A stretch of DNA of 64,000 nt from Lachnospiraceae bacterium (GCA_015057505.1 SVEG01000012.1:1-64000); one strand, 5' to 3'. Counted from the stretch's first letter, positions 42,664 to 52,176 are shown. Numbers and translations are program-made. The notes: generated from the letters alone by a model not told the origin.

Positions 42664-42692
42664 ATTGTCCTCCGCATCTGCTACAATTATTC

Positions 42693-42815
42693 TTAGTTAT
42701 CTTTTTTGTTGTTTGCAACGATAACAACTACCGCTACAATTACTCCGATTAAAAGCAAAGCTCCGCCACCGATTACAAGTAAACCCATCATATTAATACT
42801 CACCCCACTACTCAT
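42693..42815 (-). CDS. Single-pass membrane microprotein (40 aa)
   Basis: ATG at 42815 has GAGGAG upstream. Product: MSSGVSINMMG, one hydrophobic helix (LLVIGGGALLLIGVIVAVVV) and a basic tail ANNKKDN. A typical single-span membrane microprotein. 29 bp before the next gene in the same direction. Function unknown. Confidence 0.62.
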   Translation of the reverse strand: MSSGVSINMMGLLVIGGGALLLIGVIVAVVVIVANNKKDN

Positions 42816-42930
42816 CTCTTTTCTCTCCTCTTATTGATTACTAAATCATGAAGCAATAGTATGTATAATCTGCACACAATACCAAATATAGTATAGCACA
42901 TTGATTTCAGTATTACAAGAACCATAAGCA

Positions 42931-42988
42931 TTGACTTTTTTCCTATTTGTAACTATAATAAAAAATATTTTTCATGCATTTTTATAAA
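42931..42988 (+). promoter_or_regulatory. argC promoter with candidate ARG box
   Basis: -35 TTGACT (42931-42936), 17-bp spacer, -10 TATAAT (42954-42959). TGCATTTTTATAAA (42975-42988) matches 11 of 14 positions of the ARG-box core TGAATWWWWATTCA and lies just after the expected start of transcription. Confidence 0.6.
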
Positions 42989-43004
42989 CATCGGAGGAAT
43001 TATT

Positions 43005-43952
43005 ATGAAAACTAAGATTTATATTGACGGCAGCGAAGGAACGACCGGGCTTAGAATCATGGAGCGTTTTGAGGGCCGTGACGATATTGAACTTCTTACT
43101 ATCTCTTCAGAGCTTCGTAAGGACCTTAATGAGCGTAAAAAATTCATCAACAGTTCAGACATTACTTTCCTTTGTCTTCCTGATGATGCAGCAAGAGAGG
43201 CTGTTTCACTTGTTGAAAACGACAACGTAAGAATTATTGATGCTTCTACTGCTCACAGAACCCTTCCCGATTGGTCATACGGTTTTCCGGAGCTTAGTGC
43301 GGCGCACAAGGAGAAAATCAAGAACAGTAAAAGAGTTGCCGTTCCGGGTTGCTATGCAACAGGCTTTATTTCACTTGTATATCCTATGATTAGCCTCGGA
43401 ATCATGCCTGCCGACTATCCGGTAAGTGCATTCGGACTTTCAGGCTACAGCGGAGCCGGCAAGAAAGTCATTGCCGCTTATGAAGCCGACGAAAGACCCA
43501 ACGACTACAATGCTCCCAGAGAGTACGCTCTCACACAACAGCACAAACACTTAAAAGAAATGAAGAAAATAACAGGTCTTGAAAGAGAACCTTTATTCGC
43601 ACCGATTATCTGCGATTATTACAGCGGTATGGTTATGAGCGTTCCGGTATATACACATATGCTTAATAAAACTACTACACTCGAGGAGGTTCATGCTGCC
43701 ATCAGCAAATTCTACGAAGGTCAGCGTTTTGTAAAAGTAATGCCGCTTGATGCTTCTGCCGGCGAAGGCAACATGCTTGCAGGCAATGCATGTTCAGGAT
43801 GGGACGGCCTTAGAATCTTTGTTACCGGAAACGATGAAAGAATTGTTCTTTCTTCCCAGTTTGACAACTTAGGAAAAGGTGCTTCAGGTGCCGCTATCCA
43901 GTGCCTCAACATTATGCTGGGCTGTGACGAAGCTACAGGACTTAATTTATAG
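43005..43952 (+). CDS. argC: N-acetyl-gamma-glutamyl-phosphate reductase, type 2
   Basis: 315 residues, the short type-2 ArgC. NADP loop IDGSEGTTGLRI, catalytic Cys in VPGCYATGF, and His in TQQHKHLKEM. Reduces N-acetylglutamyl phosphate in arginine synthesis. Stands alone without argJBD. Start has GGAGG. A near-symmetric ~170-bp hairpin begins at its stop. Confidence 0.95.
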   Translation: MKTKIYIDGSEGTTGLRIMERFEGRDDIELLTISSELRKDLNERKKFINSSDITFLCLPDDAAREAVSLVENDNVRIIDASTAHRTLPDWSYGFPELSAAHKEKIKNSKRVAVPGCYATGFISLVYPMISLGIMPADYPVSAFGLSGYSGAGKKVIAAYEADERPNDYNAPREYALTQQHKHLKEMKKITGLEREPLFAPIICDYYSGMVMSVPVYTHMLNKTTTLEEVHAAISKFYEGQRFVKVMPLDASAGEGNMLAGNACSGWDGLRIFVTGNDERIVLSSQFDNLGKGASGAAIQCLNIMLGCDEATGLNL

Positions 43953-44125
43953 TAGAAATATAAATAAAACCGTGCATATATTTTATATCACATTAGACCA
44001 TTGAAAAACGTCAGTACTTAATGAGAGAAATTGTATTTCTCGAATTTAGTACTGTTACGTTTTTCTCCGAGCGAAAGCGTGTCTATATGTGATAAAAATA
44101 TATGCACGGTTTTATTATATTTCTA
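43953..44125. repeat. ~173-bp imperfect palindrome between argC and ABC exporter
   Basis: Outer arms TAGAAATATAA...TAAAACCGTGCATATATTTT...TATCACAT (43953-~43993) match the reverse complement of 44083-44125 with only single-base indels. Inner stems: GAAAAACGT/ACGTTTTTC, CAGTACT/AGTACTG, GAGAAAT/ATTTCTC around a TGT loop. A GCGAAAGC mini-hairpin makes one side longer. The right end includes the ABC gene stop codon. Can act as a bidirectional terminator but is far larger than needed. Confidence 0.8.
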
Positions 44126-46012
44126 GTCTAACTCTACCGCACCGGTATAAAGTTCGTAATATCTGCCCTTCTGTGCAATCAAATCATCATGGTCGCCACG
44201 CTCGATAATTCTTCCCTGTTCAAGAACCATAATTGCGTTAGCATTTCTGACTGTTGAAAGTCTGTGTGCAATTACAAATGTTGTACGATTCTGCATCAGA
44301 CGGTCCATACCGTGCTCGATGTGACGCTCCGTACGTGTATCGACTGAGCTTGTTGCCTCATCGAGTACAAGAATCGGTGCTTTTGACAATGCAGCTCTTG
44401 CGATATTAAGAAGCTGTCGCTGTCCCTGTGAAAGATTAGCTCCGTCACCTTCAAGAACTGTATTGTAACCGTCCTCAAGTCTCATAATAAAGCTGTGTGC
44501 ACTTGCAGTCTTCGCTGCAGCAATAACCTCTTCATCTGTTGCATCAAGTCTTCCGTATCTGATATTTTCCATAACAGTTCCTGTAAACAAGTGCGTATCC
44601 TGAAGTACCATCGCTACGTTTTTACGAAGGAAATCTCTGTCTATGCTTCTGATATCTATGCCGTCAACTGTAATTGTTCCTTCATCAATCTCATAAAAAC
44701 GATTAAGAAGATTGGTAATCGTTGTTTTACCTGCACCCGTGGAGCCTACAAAAGCAATTTTCTGTCCCGGTTTTGCATACAATGAAATATCTTTAAGAAC
44801 AGTCTTTTCGGGAACATAACCGAAGGATACATTCTCAAGAACAACATGGCCTTCAATATGGTCCATCGGAACATCCTCATAAGTATCATCAAAGCCCTCG
44901 GGATTAGCATCCATAACAGCAAACACTCTCTCCGCACCCGCAAGCGCCGCAAAAATAGTCGAGGTCTGCTGTGTAAGCATATTAATCGGCATTGAGAACT
45001 GTCTTGAATATCCTGCAAAAATTGAAAGCCCTCCGACATCAAAAAGATTATTCAAAACGAGGAGTCCTCCGACACCAACCGTAACCGCAAATGAAATCTG
45101 ACTTGTGTTACCCATTACCGGTCCCATGATACCGCCAAAAAACTGTGCCTTAAACTGTTTATCGCGCATATCGTCATTAAGAAGTGCAAACTCTTCTACA
45201 CAGATATCCTCGTGATTAAATACTTTTACTACCTTCTGTCCTGTTACCGTCTCCTCTATATAACCGTTAACAGCACCGAGCGCAGCCTGCTGGCTACTGT
45301 AATACTTACCGCTTCTCTTGGCAATTGCACCGCCACCCTTAAAGAATATCGGAACAAATGCTACAGTAATAAGTGTAAGCCATATATTTGTAGTAATCAT
45401 AAATATAAATGTACCGATAAGCGATACCGTACCCGATACAAGTGATGTAAGCGTGTTGTTAAGCATCATATCGATATTGTCAACATCATTTGTAAAACGT
45501 GACATTACCTCACCTGTTGACTGGTTATCAAAAAACTTTATCGGAAGTCTCTGAAGTTTTTCAAATAAGTCATTACGGATACGCTCTGTCGCACTCTGTG
45601 AAACAACGAGCATAATTCTTGCCTGCACATAGTTTGATACAATACCTACAAGATAAATTCCTGCAAGCATGGCAAGAACCTGTGCAAGATATAAAATACG
45701 GTCATCCACGCTTTTTGTCATATCGGCCGCATTATTGATGATAGGACGAAGCATGTATCCGCCAATCAAAGATGTACCCGTACTGCACAGCATACACAAA
45801 AGCACAAGTATCAATAAAAACTTGTATTTTGCAACGTATCCTACTAATCTTTTTATTGTATTTTTCATGTTCTTGGGTTTGCCACCCATACCTCTTGGAC
45901 CTCCGGGGCCTCTTCCCGGTCCACCCGGTCCTCTACCTGGCATTCCGCCCTTCCCGGCAACGGCGGCTTTGTTATATTGCTTTTGTAAGCTTTCAAGATT
46001 TCTTCCTGCCAT
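44123..46012 (-). CDS. ABC exporter half-transporter, canonical ATP site
   Basis: 629 residues. Unusual Gly/Pro/Arg-rich N-terminus (~18-48: GMPGRGPGGPGRGPGG), then six membrane helices and an ATPase domain: Walker A FVGSTGAGKTT, signature LSQGQRQ, Walker B VLDEATSSVD with the catalytic Glu. Pairs with the product of the gene upstream to form a heterodimeric multidrug/peptide-type exporter. Its start overlaps the upstream stop by one base. Confidence 0.92.
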   Translation of the reverse strand: MAGRNLESLQKQYNKAAVAGKGGMPGRGPGGPGRGPGGPRGMGGKPKNMKNTIKRLVGYVAKYKFLLILVLLCMLCSTGTSLIGGYMLRPIINNAADMTKSVDDRILYLAQVLAMLAGIYLVGIVSNYVQARIMLVVSQSATERIRNDLFEKLQRLPIKFFDNQSTGEVMSRFTNDVDNIDMMLNNTLTSLVSGTVSLIGTFIFMITTNIWLTLITVAFVPIFFKGGGAIAKRSGKYYSSQQAALGAVNGYIEETVTGQKVVKVFNHEDICVEEFALLNDDMRDKQFKAQFFGGIMGPVMGNTSQISFAVTVGVGGLLVLNNLFDVGGLSIFAGYSRQFSMPINMLTQQTSTIFAALAGAERVFAVMDANPEGFDDTYEDVPMDHIEGHVVLENVSFGYVPEKTVLKDISLYAKPGQKIAFVGSTGAGKTTITNLLNRFYEIDEGTITVDGIDIRSIDRDFLRKNVAMVLQDTHLFTGTVMENIRYGRLDATDEEVIAAAKTASAHSFIMRLEDGYNTVLEGDGANLSQGQRQLLNIARAALSKAPILVLDEATSSVDTRTERHIEHGMDRLMQNRTTFVIAHRLSTVRNANAIMVLEQGRIIERGDHDDLIAQKGRYYELYTGAVELD

Positions 46013-47808
46013 TATGCCATTGCCTCCTTCTTATCCATCTGAGAATAATAAATCTCCTGATACTCAGCGTTATTTTCTATAAGCTCATCATGAGTTCCGA
46101 TTCCCGTTACTTTTCCTTCATCAAGCACAATTATCTGATCCGCATCAATAATTGATGAAATACGCTGTGCGATTATAAGCTTTGTCGAATCCTTAAGTGT
46201 GGTTCTGAAGGCTGTTCTGATTTTGGCCTCAGTCGCAGTATCTACTGCACTTGTAGAGTCATCAAAAATAATAATCTTCGGTTTCTTAAGAAGTGCCCTT
46301 GCAATACAAAGTCTCTGTTTCTGACCGCCGGACACATTGGTACCGCCCTGTTCAAGCTCTGTATCATAACCATCCGCAAATGCCATAACAAATCCGTCTG
46401 CCTGTGCACTTTCAGCTGCGGTACGAATCTCCTCCATGCTCGCATTCTCATTACCCCAGCGTAAATTGTCTTCAATACTTCCTGAGAAAAGAACATTTTT
46501 CTGGAGCACAACACCTACGCCCTCTCTGAGATTGTAAAGACTGTAATCCTTAACGTTTGCACCGTCAATAAGTACTTCTCCTTCATCTGCGTCATAAAGT
46601 CGTGAAATAAGCGAAATAAGTGTTGTCTTACCTGAACCTGTAGAGCCTATGATACCAACTGTCTTACCTGCTTCGATTTTAAGACTTACATCATCGATAA
46701 CCTTTCCTTCGCTGTTCTTGTAATATCTGAAGGAAACATTCTTAAACTCAATCTCTCCGCGTTGTACGGTTCTCTGCGCATCTTCTTCAGAAATATTCGC
46801 ATCCGTAATATCGATTTTCTCATCAAGCACCTCTGCAATACGTTTACCTGACGCAAGCGCTCTTGACATACCAACAAACATCATCGTAATCATCATAAGT
46901 GATGAAAGAATCTGCGTAACATAAGTAACGAAAGCTGTAAGGTCACCTGTCGACATTGTTGAATTAACAAGCATATTACCGCCAAACCACAACACTGAAA
47001 TTGTGGTTGCATTCATAATAAAAGTCATAATCGGCGATATAAAAATCATTACACCTATTGCTGCACGCCCCGCCATTTTGAGATTTTTATTGGCTGCATG
47101 GAACTTTTCTACCTCAAAGTCCTCTCTTACGAAAGATTTTACAACACGCGCATTGGTAATACTCTCCTGAACAGTCGAGTTGAGTCCATCAATTTTCTCC
47201 TGCATCTTTGCAAATCTCGGGAAACCTACCGAAATAATAACCGCAACCGTAATTAACAATAGCGGAATTGATACCGCAAGCGTAAGTGTAAGCTTTGCAT
47301 TCATTGAAACTGCCATGATTACACCGCCGATAAGCATACCCGGTGAACGCAAACACATACGAAGAAGCATATTAATAAAGTTCATCATCTGCGTTACGTC
47401 ATTGGTAAGACGAGTTACAAGTGAACCTGTGTTAAACTTATCGATATTAGCAAAAGAAAACTTCTGTACCTGGCGAAATAAATCCTCTCTTAAATCTGCC
47501 GCAAAATTAACGGCTGCCTTTGCACCAAAATATGCTCCGCCGACACCACCGAGCATCATAAGCACCGCAGTAATAATCATACCTACCATTATTGCTATAA
47601 TAAACGGTGACTGTCCTCCGAATACATCAAGAAGCCATTTTATAATCTCTGGTGCCTCTGCAATATCCTTCTGTCCCGCGCCGTAATCAATTATATACGA
47701 CAAAAATCTGGGCATAAGTACTTCTCCGATAACCTCCACAATCATACAAAGAGGTCCGAGAATGAAATACGGCAAATAGGGTTTTATATATTTAAACCAG
47801 CGTTTCAT
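46012..47808 (-). CDS. ABC exporter half-transporter, degenerate ATP site
   Basis: 598 residues: six-helix membrane domain (~1-310) and ATPase with Walker A IIGSTGSGKTT, signature VSGGQKQ and Walker B IIFDDSTSAVD. The catalytic Glu after Walker B is Asp, the mark of the degenerate site in heterodimeric exporters. Its start lies inside the end of the MarR gene (17-bp overlap), implying translational coupling. Confidence 0.92.
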   Translation of the reverse strand: MKRWFKYIKPYLPYFILGPLCMIVEVIGEVLMPRFLSYIIDYGAGQKDIAEAPEIIKWLLDVFGGQSPFIIAIMVGMIITAVLMMLGGVGGAYFGAKAAVNFAADLREDLFRQVQKFSFANIDKFNTGSLVTRLTNDVTQMMNFINMLLRMCLRSPGMLIGGVIMAVSMNAKLTLTLAVSIPLLLITVAVIISVGFPRFAKMQEKIDGLNSTVQESITNARVVKSFVREDFEVEKFHAANKNLKMAGRAAIGVMIFISPIMTFIMNATTISVLWFGGNMLVNSTMSTGDLTAFVTYVTQILSSLMMITMMFVGMSRALASGKRIAEVLDEKIDITDANISEEDAQRTVQRGEIEFKNVSFRYYKNSEGKVIDDVSLKIEAGKTVGIIGSTGSGKTTLISLISRLYDADEGEVLIDGANVKDYSLYNLREGVGVVLQKNVLFSGSIEDNLRWGNENASMEEIRTAAESAQADGFVMAFADGYDTELEQGGTNVSGGQKQRLCIARALLKKPKIIIFDDSTSAVDTATEAKIRTAFRTTLKDSTKLIIAQRISSIIDADQIIVLDEGKVTGIGTHDELIENNAEYQEIYYSQMDKKEAMA

Positions 47809-48313
47809 TTTTCATCCTTCCTTTCACTTTTTTAGTCTGTTCATCATATTCTGCTTCCTCAAGCTGTCTTAAATTACTTTTCAATATATCAAGCACATCA
47901 CAAAACACCTTAATCTGATCATCTGTAACGCCCTTAAACATCTCTCTGTCAACAGCATCAAATTCGTTCCTTGATATTTCAACAATTTTCCTTCCCTTTT
48001 CAGTTATATTGATGATGTTCTTTCTTGTATCGTCCTCATCCGACACACGACATATATATCCGCTTTTTTCAAGATTCTTCATAGTGTTGGCTATTGCTGC
48101 CGTACTGACATTGAAAACCTTGGCAAGTTCTTTTTGCGAAGGAACCTTCTCATTGCGTGCAAGATACATAAGTATCATATGCTGGCTTCTGTGTATTCCC
48201 AGCGCCTGCACCCTTTTTTCAATAGAACAATGATGCATTCTGTCCGTATGCGAAATACTTCTGATTATATGCCTAAATTCCGGCACCGCTGCCTGCCTTT
48301 CTCTGTCTTCCAT
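47792..48313 (-). CDS. MarR-family regulator of the ABC exporter
   Basis: 173 residues from the ATG at 48313 (AAAGGAG upstream). Winged helix ~55-120 (VPSQKELAKVFNVSTAAIAN, ICRVSDEDDTRKNIINITEK). First gene of the three-gene exporter operon. A consensus promoter overlaps a near-palindrome just upstream, so it most likely represses the operon until a ligand, perhaps the exporter substrate, binds. Confidence 0.92.
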   Translation of the reverse strand: MEDRERQAAVPEFRHIIRSISHTDRMHHCSIEKRVQALGIHRSQHMILMYLARNEKVPSQKELAKVFNVSTAAIANTMKNLEKSGYICRVSDEDDTRKNIINITEKGRKIVEISRNEFDAVDREMFKGVTDDQIKVFCDVLDILKSNLRQLEEAEYDEQTKKVKGRMKNETLV

Positions 48314-48356
48314 GTAATCTCCTTTCTTACATAGTGCCCATTCGCACAAAACAAAA

Positions 48357-48417
48357 TGGTTAACTAGTAAACAATTAACTAATTAACCATTATATGCATC
48401 TTATTAAAATATGTCAA
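48357..48417 (-). promoter_or_regulatory. Promoter and MarR operator of exporter operon
   Basis: Perfect consensus on the minus strand: -35 TTGACA (48412-48417), 17-bp spacer, -10 TATAAT (48389-48394). The dyad TGGTTAACTAGT-N9-ACTAATTAACCA (48357-48389, 11 of 12 pairs) covers the transcription start. Confidence 0.85.
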
Positions 48418-48433
48418 TAAACTATCTTTTATT

Positions 48434-49111
48434 TTATACTCTTTTAACAACTACCTGCTCTGCGTTCTTAAAAATACTGTTGGACGGAATAACACCGCGT
48501 ACTCTTGAAAGAGGGTAAATGTTACTGTTCTTGCCGACAACAGTACCCGGATTAAGCACTGAATTACAACCAACCTCTACATAATCACCAAGCATTGCAC
48601 CAAACTTCTTAAGGCCTGTTGCTATCTCTTCTTTAGTATCGTATACGTCCTTAACTACAACCAAGGTCTTGTCGGACTTAACATTAGATGTAATTGAGCC
48701 TGCACCCATATGTGACTTGTAACCGAGAACCGAATCCCCAACGTAATTGTAATGAGGAACCTGAACGCTATTGAAAATAATAACATTCTTAAGTTCGGTT
48801 GAATTACCTACAACAGAACCCTTACCTACAATTGCGTTTCCTCTGATAAATGCGCAGTGACGAATCTCTGCATCCTCATCAATAATAAGCGGTCCGTTAA
48901 GACAAGCCGTAGGTGCAACCTTTGCACTCTTCGCAACCCAAATATTATCTCCACGCTGTTCGTAAACTTCCGGATCCAAAGTCGGTCCGAGTTCTTTGAT
49001 AAAATCACTTATACCCTTAAGAGCCTCCCAAGGATATACAAAACGCGACAAATACTCACCGGCAATCGTCTCGTTCAGTGAATACAAATTAACAATCTTG
49101 GCATTTTCCAT
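48434..49111 (-). CDS. Left-handed beta-helix acyl/nucleotidyl-transferase-like protein
   Basis: 225 residues from the ATG at 49111, which shares a base with the nagB stop (TAATG). Hexapeptide repeats from ~60 (IWVAKSAKVAPTACLNGPLI, CAFIRGNAIVGKGSVVGNST), as in the C-terminal half of GlmU/glucose-1-phosphate thymidylyltransferases; the N-terminal nucleotidyltransferase domain is missing. Coupled to nagB and glmM, so an amino-sugar acetyltransferase-like or scaffold role is plausible, not shown. Confidence 0.8.
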   Translation of the reverse strand: MENAKIVNLYSLNETIAGEYLSRFVYPWEALKGISDFIKELGPTLDPEVYEQRGDNIWVAKSAKVAPTACLNGPLIIDEDAEIRHCAFIRGNAIVGKGSVVGNSTELKNVIIFNSVQVPHYNYVGDSVLGYKSHMGAGSITSNVKSDKTLVVVKDVYDTKEEIATGLKKFGAMLGDYVEVGCNSVLNPGTVVGKNSNIYPLSRVRGVIPSNSIFKNAEQVVVKRV

Positions 49112-49854
49112 TATAGTACACCCTTCTCTACACAAAGACTTAATGCATCCTCATCTGCGATAACAATACAATCCTCATGTAACTGTAAAATTGATGCCGG
49201 AACCTGCGGCTTAATTGGTCCAAAACATGTATCATATACAGCCTGCGCCTTAGCCTTACCATTTGCAAGAAGAAGAATCTTCTTTGCTGACATAATATTC
49301 TGGATACCCATTGTATATGCCTGTGTAGGAACTTCATCAATTGAAGCAAAGAATCTTGCGTTAGCCTCTCTTGTGCCTTCCTCTAATGTAACAAGATGTG
49401 TTCCTTTAACAAATTCATCACACGGCTCGTTAAAACCGATATGTGCATTACCTCCGATTCCAAGAAGCTGCAAATCAATACCACCGAGGTCCTTAATAAG
49501 CTGATTGTATCTCTCGCACTCAGCCTCGCCGTCCTCTACAATACCGCTAGGTACATTGGTGTTGGCTTTATCAATGTTAACATGATTAAACAAATTAGTA
49601 TTCATGAAATATCTGTAGCTCTGGTCATGATCACCTGTAAGTCCCTTGTACTCATCTAAGTTAACAGACTTAACTTTAGAAAAATCAAGCTTACCTTCCT
49701 CATAACCTTTAATAAGTTCTTTGTATGTTCCGACAGGTGTTGAACCTGTTGCAAGTCCAAGTACCGCATCGGGCTTTAAAACAACTACGCTTCCGATAAT
49801 GTCTGCTGCTTTTTTGCTAAGCTCTTCATAATTCTTTGTCTTAATAATAATCAT
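49111..49854 (-). CDS. nagB: Glucosamine-6-phosphate deaminase
   Basis: 247 residues. Motifs ATGSTPVGTYKEL, NLDEYKGL and GIGGNAHIGFNEP, with the active-site pattern of NagB. Interconverts glucosamine-6-P and fructose-6-P plus ammonia. Between glmM and the beta-helix gene: the operon links amino-sugar breakdown and synthesis. Confidence 0.95.
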   Translation of the reverse strand: MIIIKTKNYEELSKKAADIIGSVVVLKPDAVLGLATGSTPVGTYKELIKGYEEGKLDFSKVKSVNLDEYKGLTGDHDQSYRYFMNTNLFNHVNIDKANTNVPSGIVEDGEAECERYNQLIKDLGGIDLQLLGIGGNAHIGFNEPCDEFVKGTHLVTLEEGTREANARFFASIDEVPTQAYTMGIQNIMSAKKILLLANGKAKAQAVYDTCFGPIKPQVPASILQLHEDCIVIADEDALSLCVEKGVL

Positions 49855-49872
49855 TATTATATCCTCCTAATA

Positions 49873-51222
49873 TTATACTGCATGCCCCTGCTTCTTAATA
49901 ACTTCAATTACTTCATCAACATAGCTTTCGCACTCTTCAAGAGTTGCTGCCTCAACCATTACACGGATAACCGGCTCAGTACCGCTCTCACGAACAAGAA
50001 TTCTTCCGTCATTGCCAAGCTTAGCCGTAACTCCGTCAACTGCCGCAATAACAGCCGCGTCACCTCTTGCTTCAGGCTTACTCTTAACACGGATATTCTT
50101 AAGTACCTGCGGAAAAATCTTAACGGGTGACGCAAGCTGTGACAAAGTCTTCTCTTTGGCAAGCATAACCTCCATAAGCTTAAGTGATGTTAAAATGCCG
50201 TCACCGGTGGTCGCATACTTGCTAAAAATAATATGTCCCGACTGCTCGCCGCCTATTCTGTGTCCATTGTTAACCATATTCTCGTATACATACTTATCAC
50301 CTACAGCAGTCTTCTCATAGTCAATACCTGCCGCCTCAAAAGCCTTATATAAACCGAAGTTAGACATAACGGTCGTAACCACGGTATTATTAAGCAACTT
50401 ACCTCTTTCCTTCATGTATACGCCGTATATATACATAGTCAAATCGCCATCGATAATTGTTCCGTCACCTGAAACAGCGATACATCTGTCCGCATCTCCG
50501 TCATAAGCAAAGCCCACGTCCAAACCATTATCAACCACATACTTCTGTAAAACCTCAATATGTGTGGAACCACAACCTGTATTAATGTTAAGTCCGTCAG
50601 GTTCAGCATTAATAACATATGTCTGTGCTCCGAGTGCATCAAAAACATTTTTCGCAATCTGCCATGCACTACCGTTGGAGCAATCAAGACCTACCTTCAC
50701 ATTGCGGAAGGAATGTGTCGCAATAGAAATAAGATATCCCACATATCTGTTACGTCCTGCAACATAATCAATCGTACGTCCTATCTCATCTTTAACAGCA
50801 AGAGGTATCTCTCCAGTCTCTCCGTCAAGATAAGCCTCTATCTCAAGAATTGTATCCTCATCCATCTTCTCACCCTGAGAATTAAGAAGCTTGATACCAT
50901 TATCGTAAAACGGATTATGACTTGCTGAAATCATAATACCGCAATCAAACTCATCCACTCTCGTTATGTAGGATACACTGGGCGTAGTCGTAACATGCAT
51001 AAGATAAACATCCGCACCTGATGCTGTAAGACCTGCAACGAGTGCATATTCATACATATATGAAGAACGCCTTGTATCTTTACCGATAACAACTCGACAC
51101 TTCTTACCATTCTTCTTACCGTAATACCATCCTAGAAAACGTCCGATACGCACAGCATGATCATATGTTAAATCCACATTTGCTTCCCCACGGAAGCCGT
51201 CTGTTCCAAAATACTTACCCAT
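49873..51222 (-). CDS. glmM: Phosphoglucosamine mutase
   Basis: 449 residues from the ATG at 51222 (AAAGGAG upstream; 23 extra codons rejected). Begins MGKYFGTDGFRGEAN as GlmM does; phosphoserine loop ISASHNPFYDNG; metal site DGDADRC; sugar loop GGEQSGH; phosphate loop VRESGTEPVIRV. Converts GlcN-6-P to GlcN-1-P for cell-wall precursors. Confidence 0.96.
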   Translation of the reverse strand: MGKYFGTDGFRGEANVDLTYDHAVRIGRFLGWYYGKKNGKKCRVVIGKDTRRSSYMYEYALVAGLTASGADVYLMHVTTTPSVSYITRVDEFDCGIMISASHNPFYDNGIKLLNSQGEKMDEDTILEIEAYLDGETGEIPLAVKDEIGRTIDYVAGRNRYVGYLISIATHSFRNVKVGLDCSNGSAWQIAKNVFDALGAQTYVINAEPDGLNINTGCGSTHIEVLQKYVVDNGLDVGFAYDGDADRCIAVSGDGTIIDGDLTMYIYGVYMKERGKLLNNTVVTTVMSNFGLYKAFEAAGIDYEKTAVGDKYVYENMVNNGHRIGGEQSGHIIFSKYATTGDGILTSLKLMEVMLAKEKTLSQLASPVKIFPQVLKNIRVKSKPEARGDAAVIAAVDGVTAKLGNDGRILVRESGTEPVIRVMVEAATLEECESYVDEVIEVIKKQGHAV

Positions 51223-51300
51223 ATAACTATTCTCCTTTTCGGATAAAAAATTTAACGGAGTAATTATATCACTATTGAAAATGACTATCAATAAATTTTT

Positions 51301-52176
51301 TCAAAAAAAATTACTTTTTTCCGTCTCAATCAGTGCCTTTTCCCAATATTTCTCAGGGACATCAGGCCAATTACATTCACCTTTTTCCAGTTTGCAAAGC
51401 TCCATTGCCCTGCCAAGCACTGTCCCGTTACTTACAAGACCATCTCTTAATAATCTCTCCGTGCTTCTACTCCAGGATGGTGCATGAAAAAAGAGGTTCT
51501 CTGCCTCCATGTCAGCAATTACCGCATCAACATCGTACTCCAGACTAATAAATTCCTCCTGCCAACTGTCTCCGATACTTTTAAGAATTACAAACTGTGC
51601 CTTACCTCCGCTTCCAAGCGGCACTCCGAGTGAGCCGGGATTTAACGCACACCTTCTTTTATGTTCGGTTTTCCCCTGTCTGTGGGTATGCCCGCAAACT
51701 ATTAAATCAGTATCAGATGCCTCTAAAATTTCACAGGTTCTGTCACTGCCTATAATCATTTTTTCATTTGCATAATATGGCGAACCATGGCATATCGTAA
51801 ATGGCTTACATCCATCATATACAACCTTCTTCACTATCGGCATTTTCTCAAAAAAATACATATCCTTTTCCGTTAGATTATTATAAGCATATAAAAGCAT
51901 TCCTGTCGTTGAATCATTATCTTTCCAAAAACGCTTGTGTTCTTCCATCCCCCGATAATTCAACCAGTAATCTTCTTTGTTCCCTCTAATAAACGTACAA
52001 TTATACTTCTCTCTCATGGTATAAATACGTTCCATAGTCTTCTGAGGATATGCAAGCTCACCTATATAGTCACCGAGAAAGATAAATTCGGTTATTCCTT
52101 TAGCTAAAACATAATCCACACATTTGTCTAGCGCTATGTAATTACCGTGTATGTCTGCAAAAACTGCTATTTTCAT
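51301..52176 (-). CDS. Calcineurin-like metallophosphoesterase
   Basis: 291 residues. Five metal-site blocks are intact: FADIHGN, LGDYIGE, RGNKEDYW, CHGSPYY and CGHTHRQG. Resembles YfcE/ApaH-like phosphodiesterases. Substrate unknown. Single gene with no clear functional partner. Confidence 0.9.
   Translation of the reverse strand: MKIAVFADIHGNYIALDKCVDYVLAKGITEFIFLGDYIGELAYPQKTMERIYTMREKYNCTFIRGNKEDYWLNYRGMEEHKRFWKDNDSTTGMLLYAYNNLTEKDMYFFEKMPIVKKVVYDGCKPFTICHGSPYYANEKMIIGSDRTCEILEASDTDLIVCGHTHRQGKTEHKRRCALNPGSLGVPLGSGGKAQFVILKSIGDSWQEEFISLEYDVDAVIADMEAENLFFHAPSWSRSTERLLRDGLVSNGTVLGRAMELCKLEKGECNWPDVPEKYWEKALIETEKSNFF

Noticed and set aside
51223-51300. Possible glmS ribozyme near the amino-sugar operon
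   Set aside because: The 78 bp before glmM are A/T-rich and too short, with none of the expected fold; glmS itself is not here.
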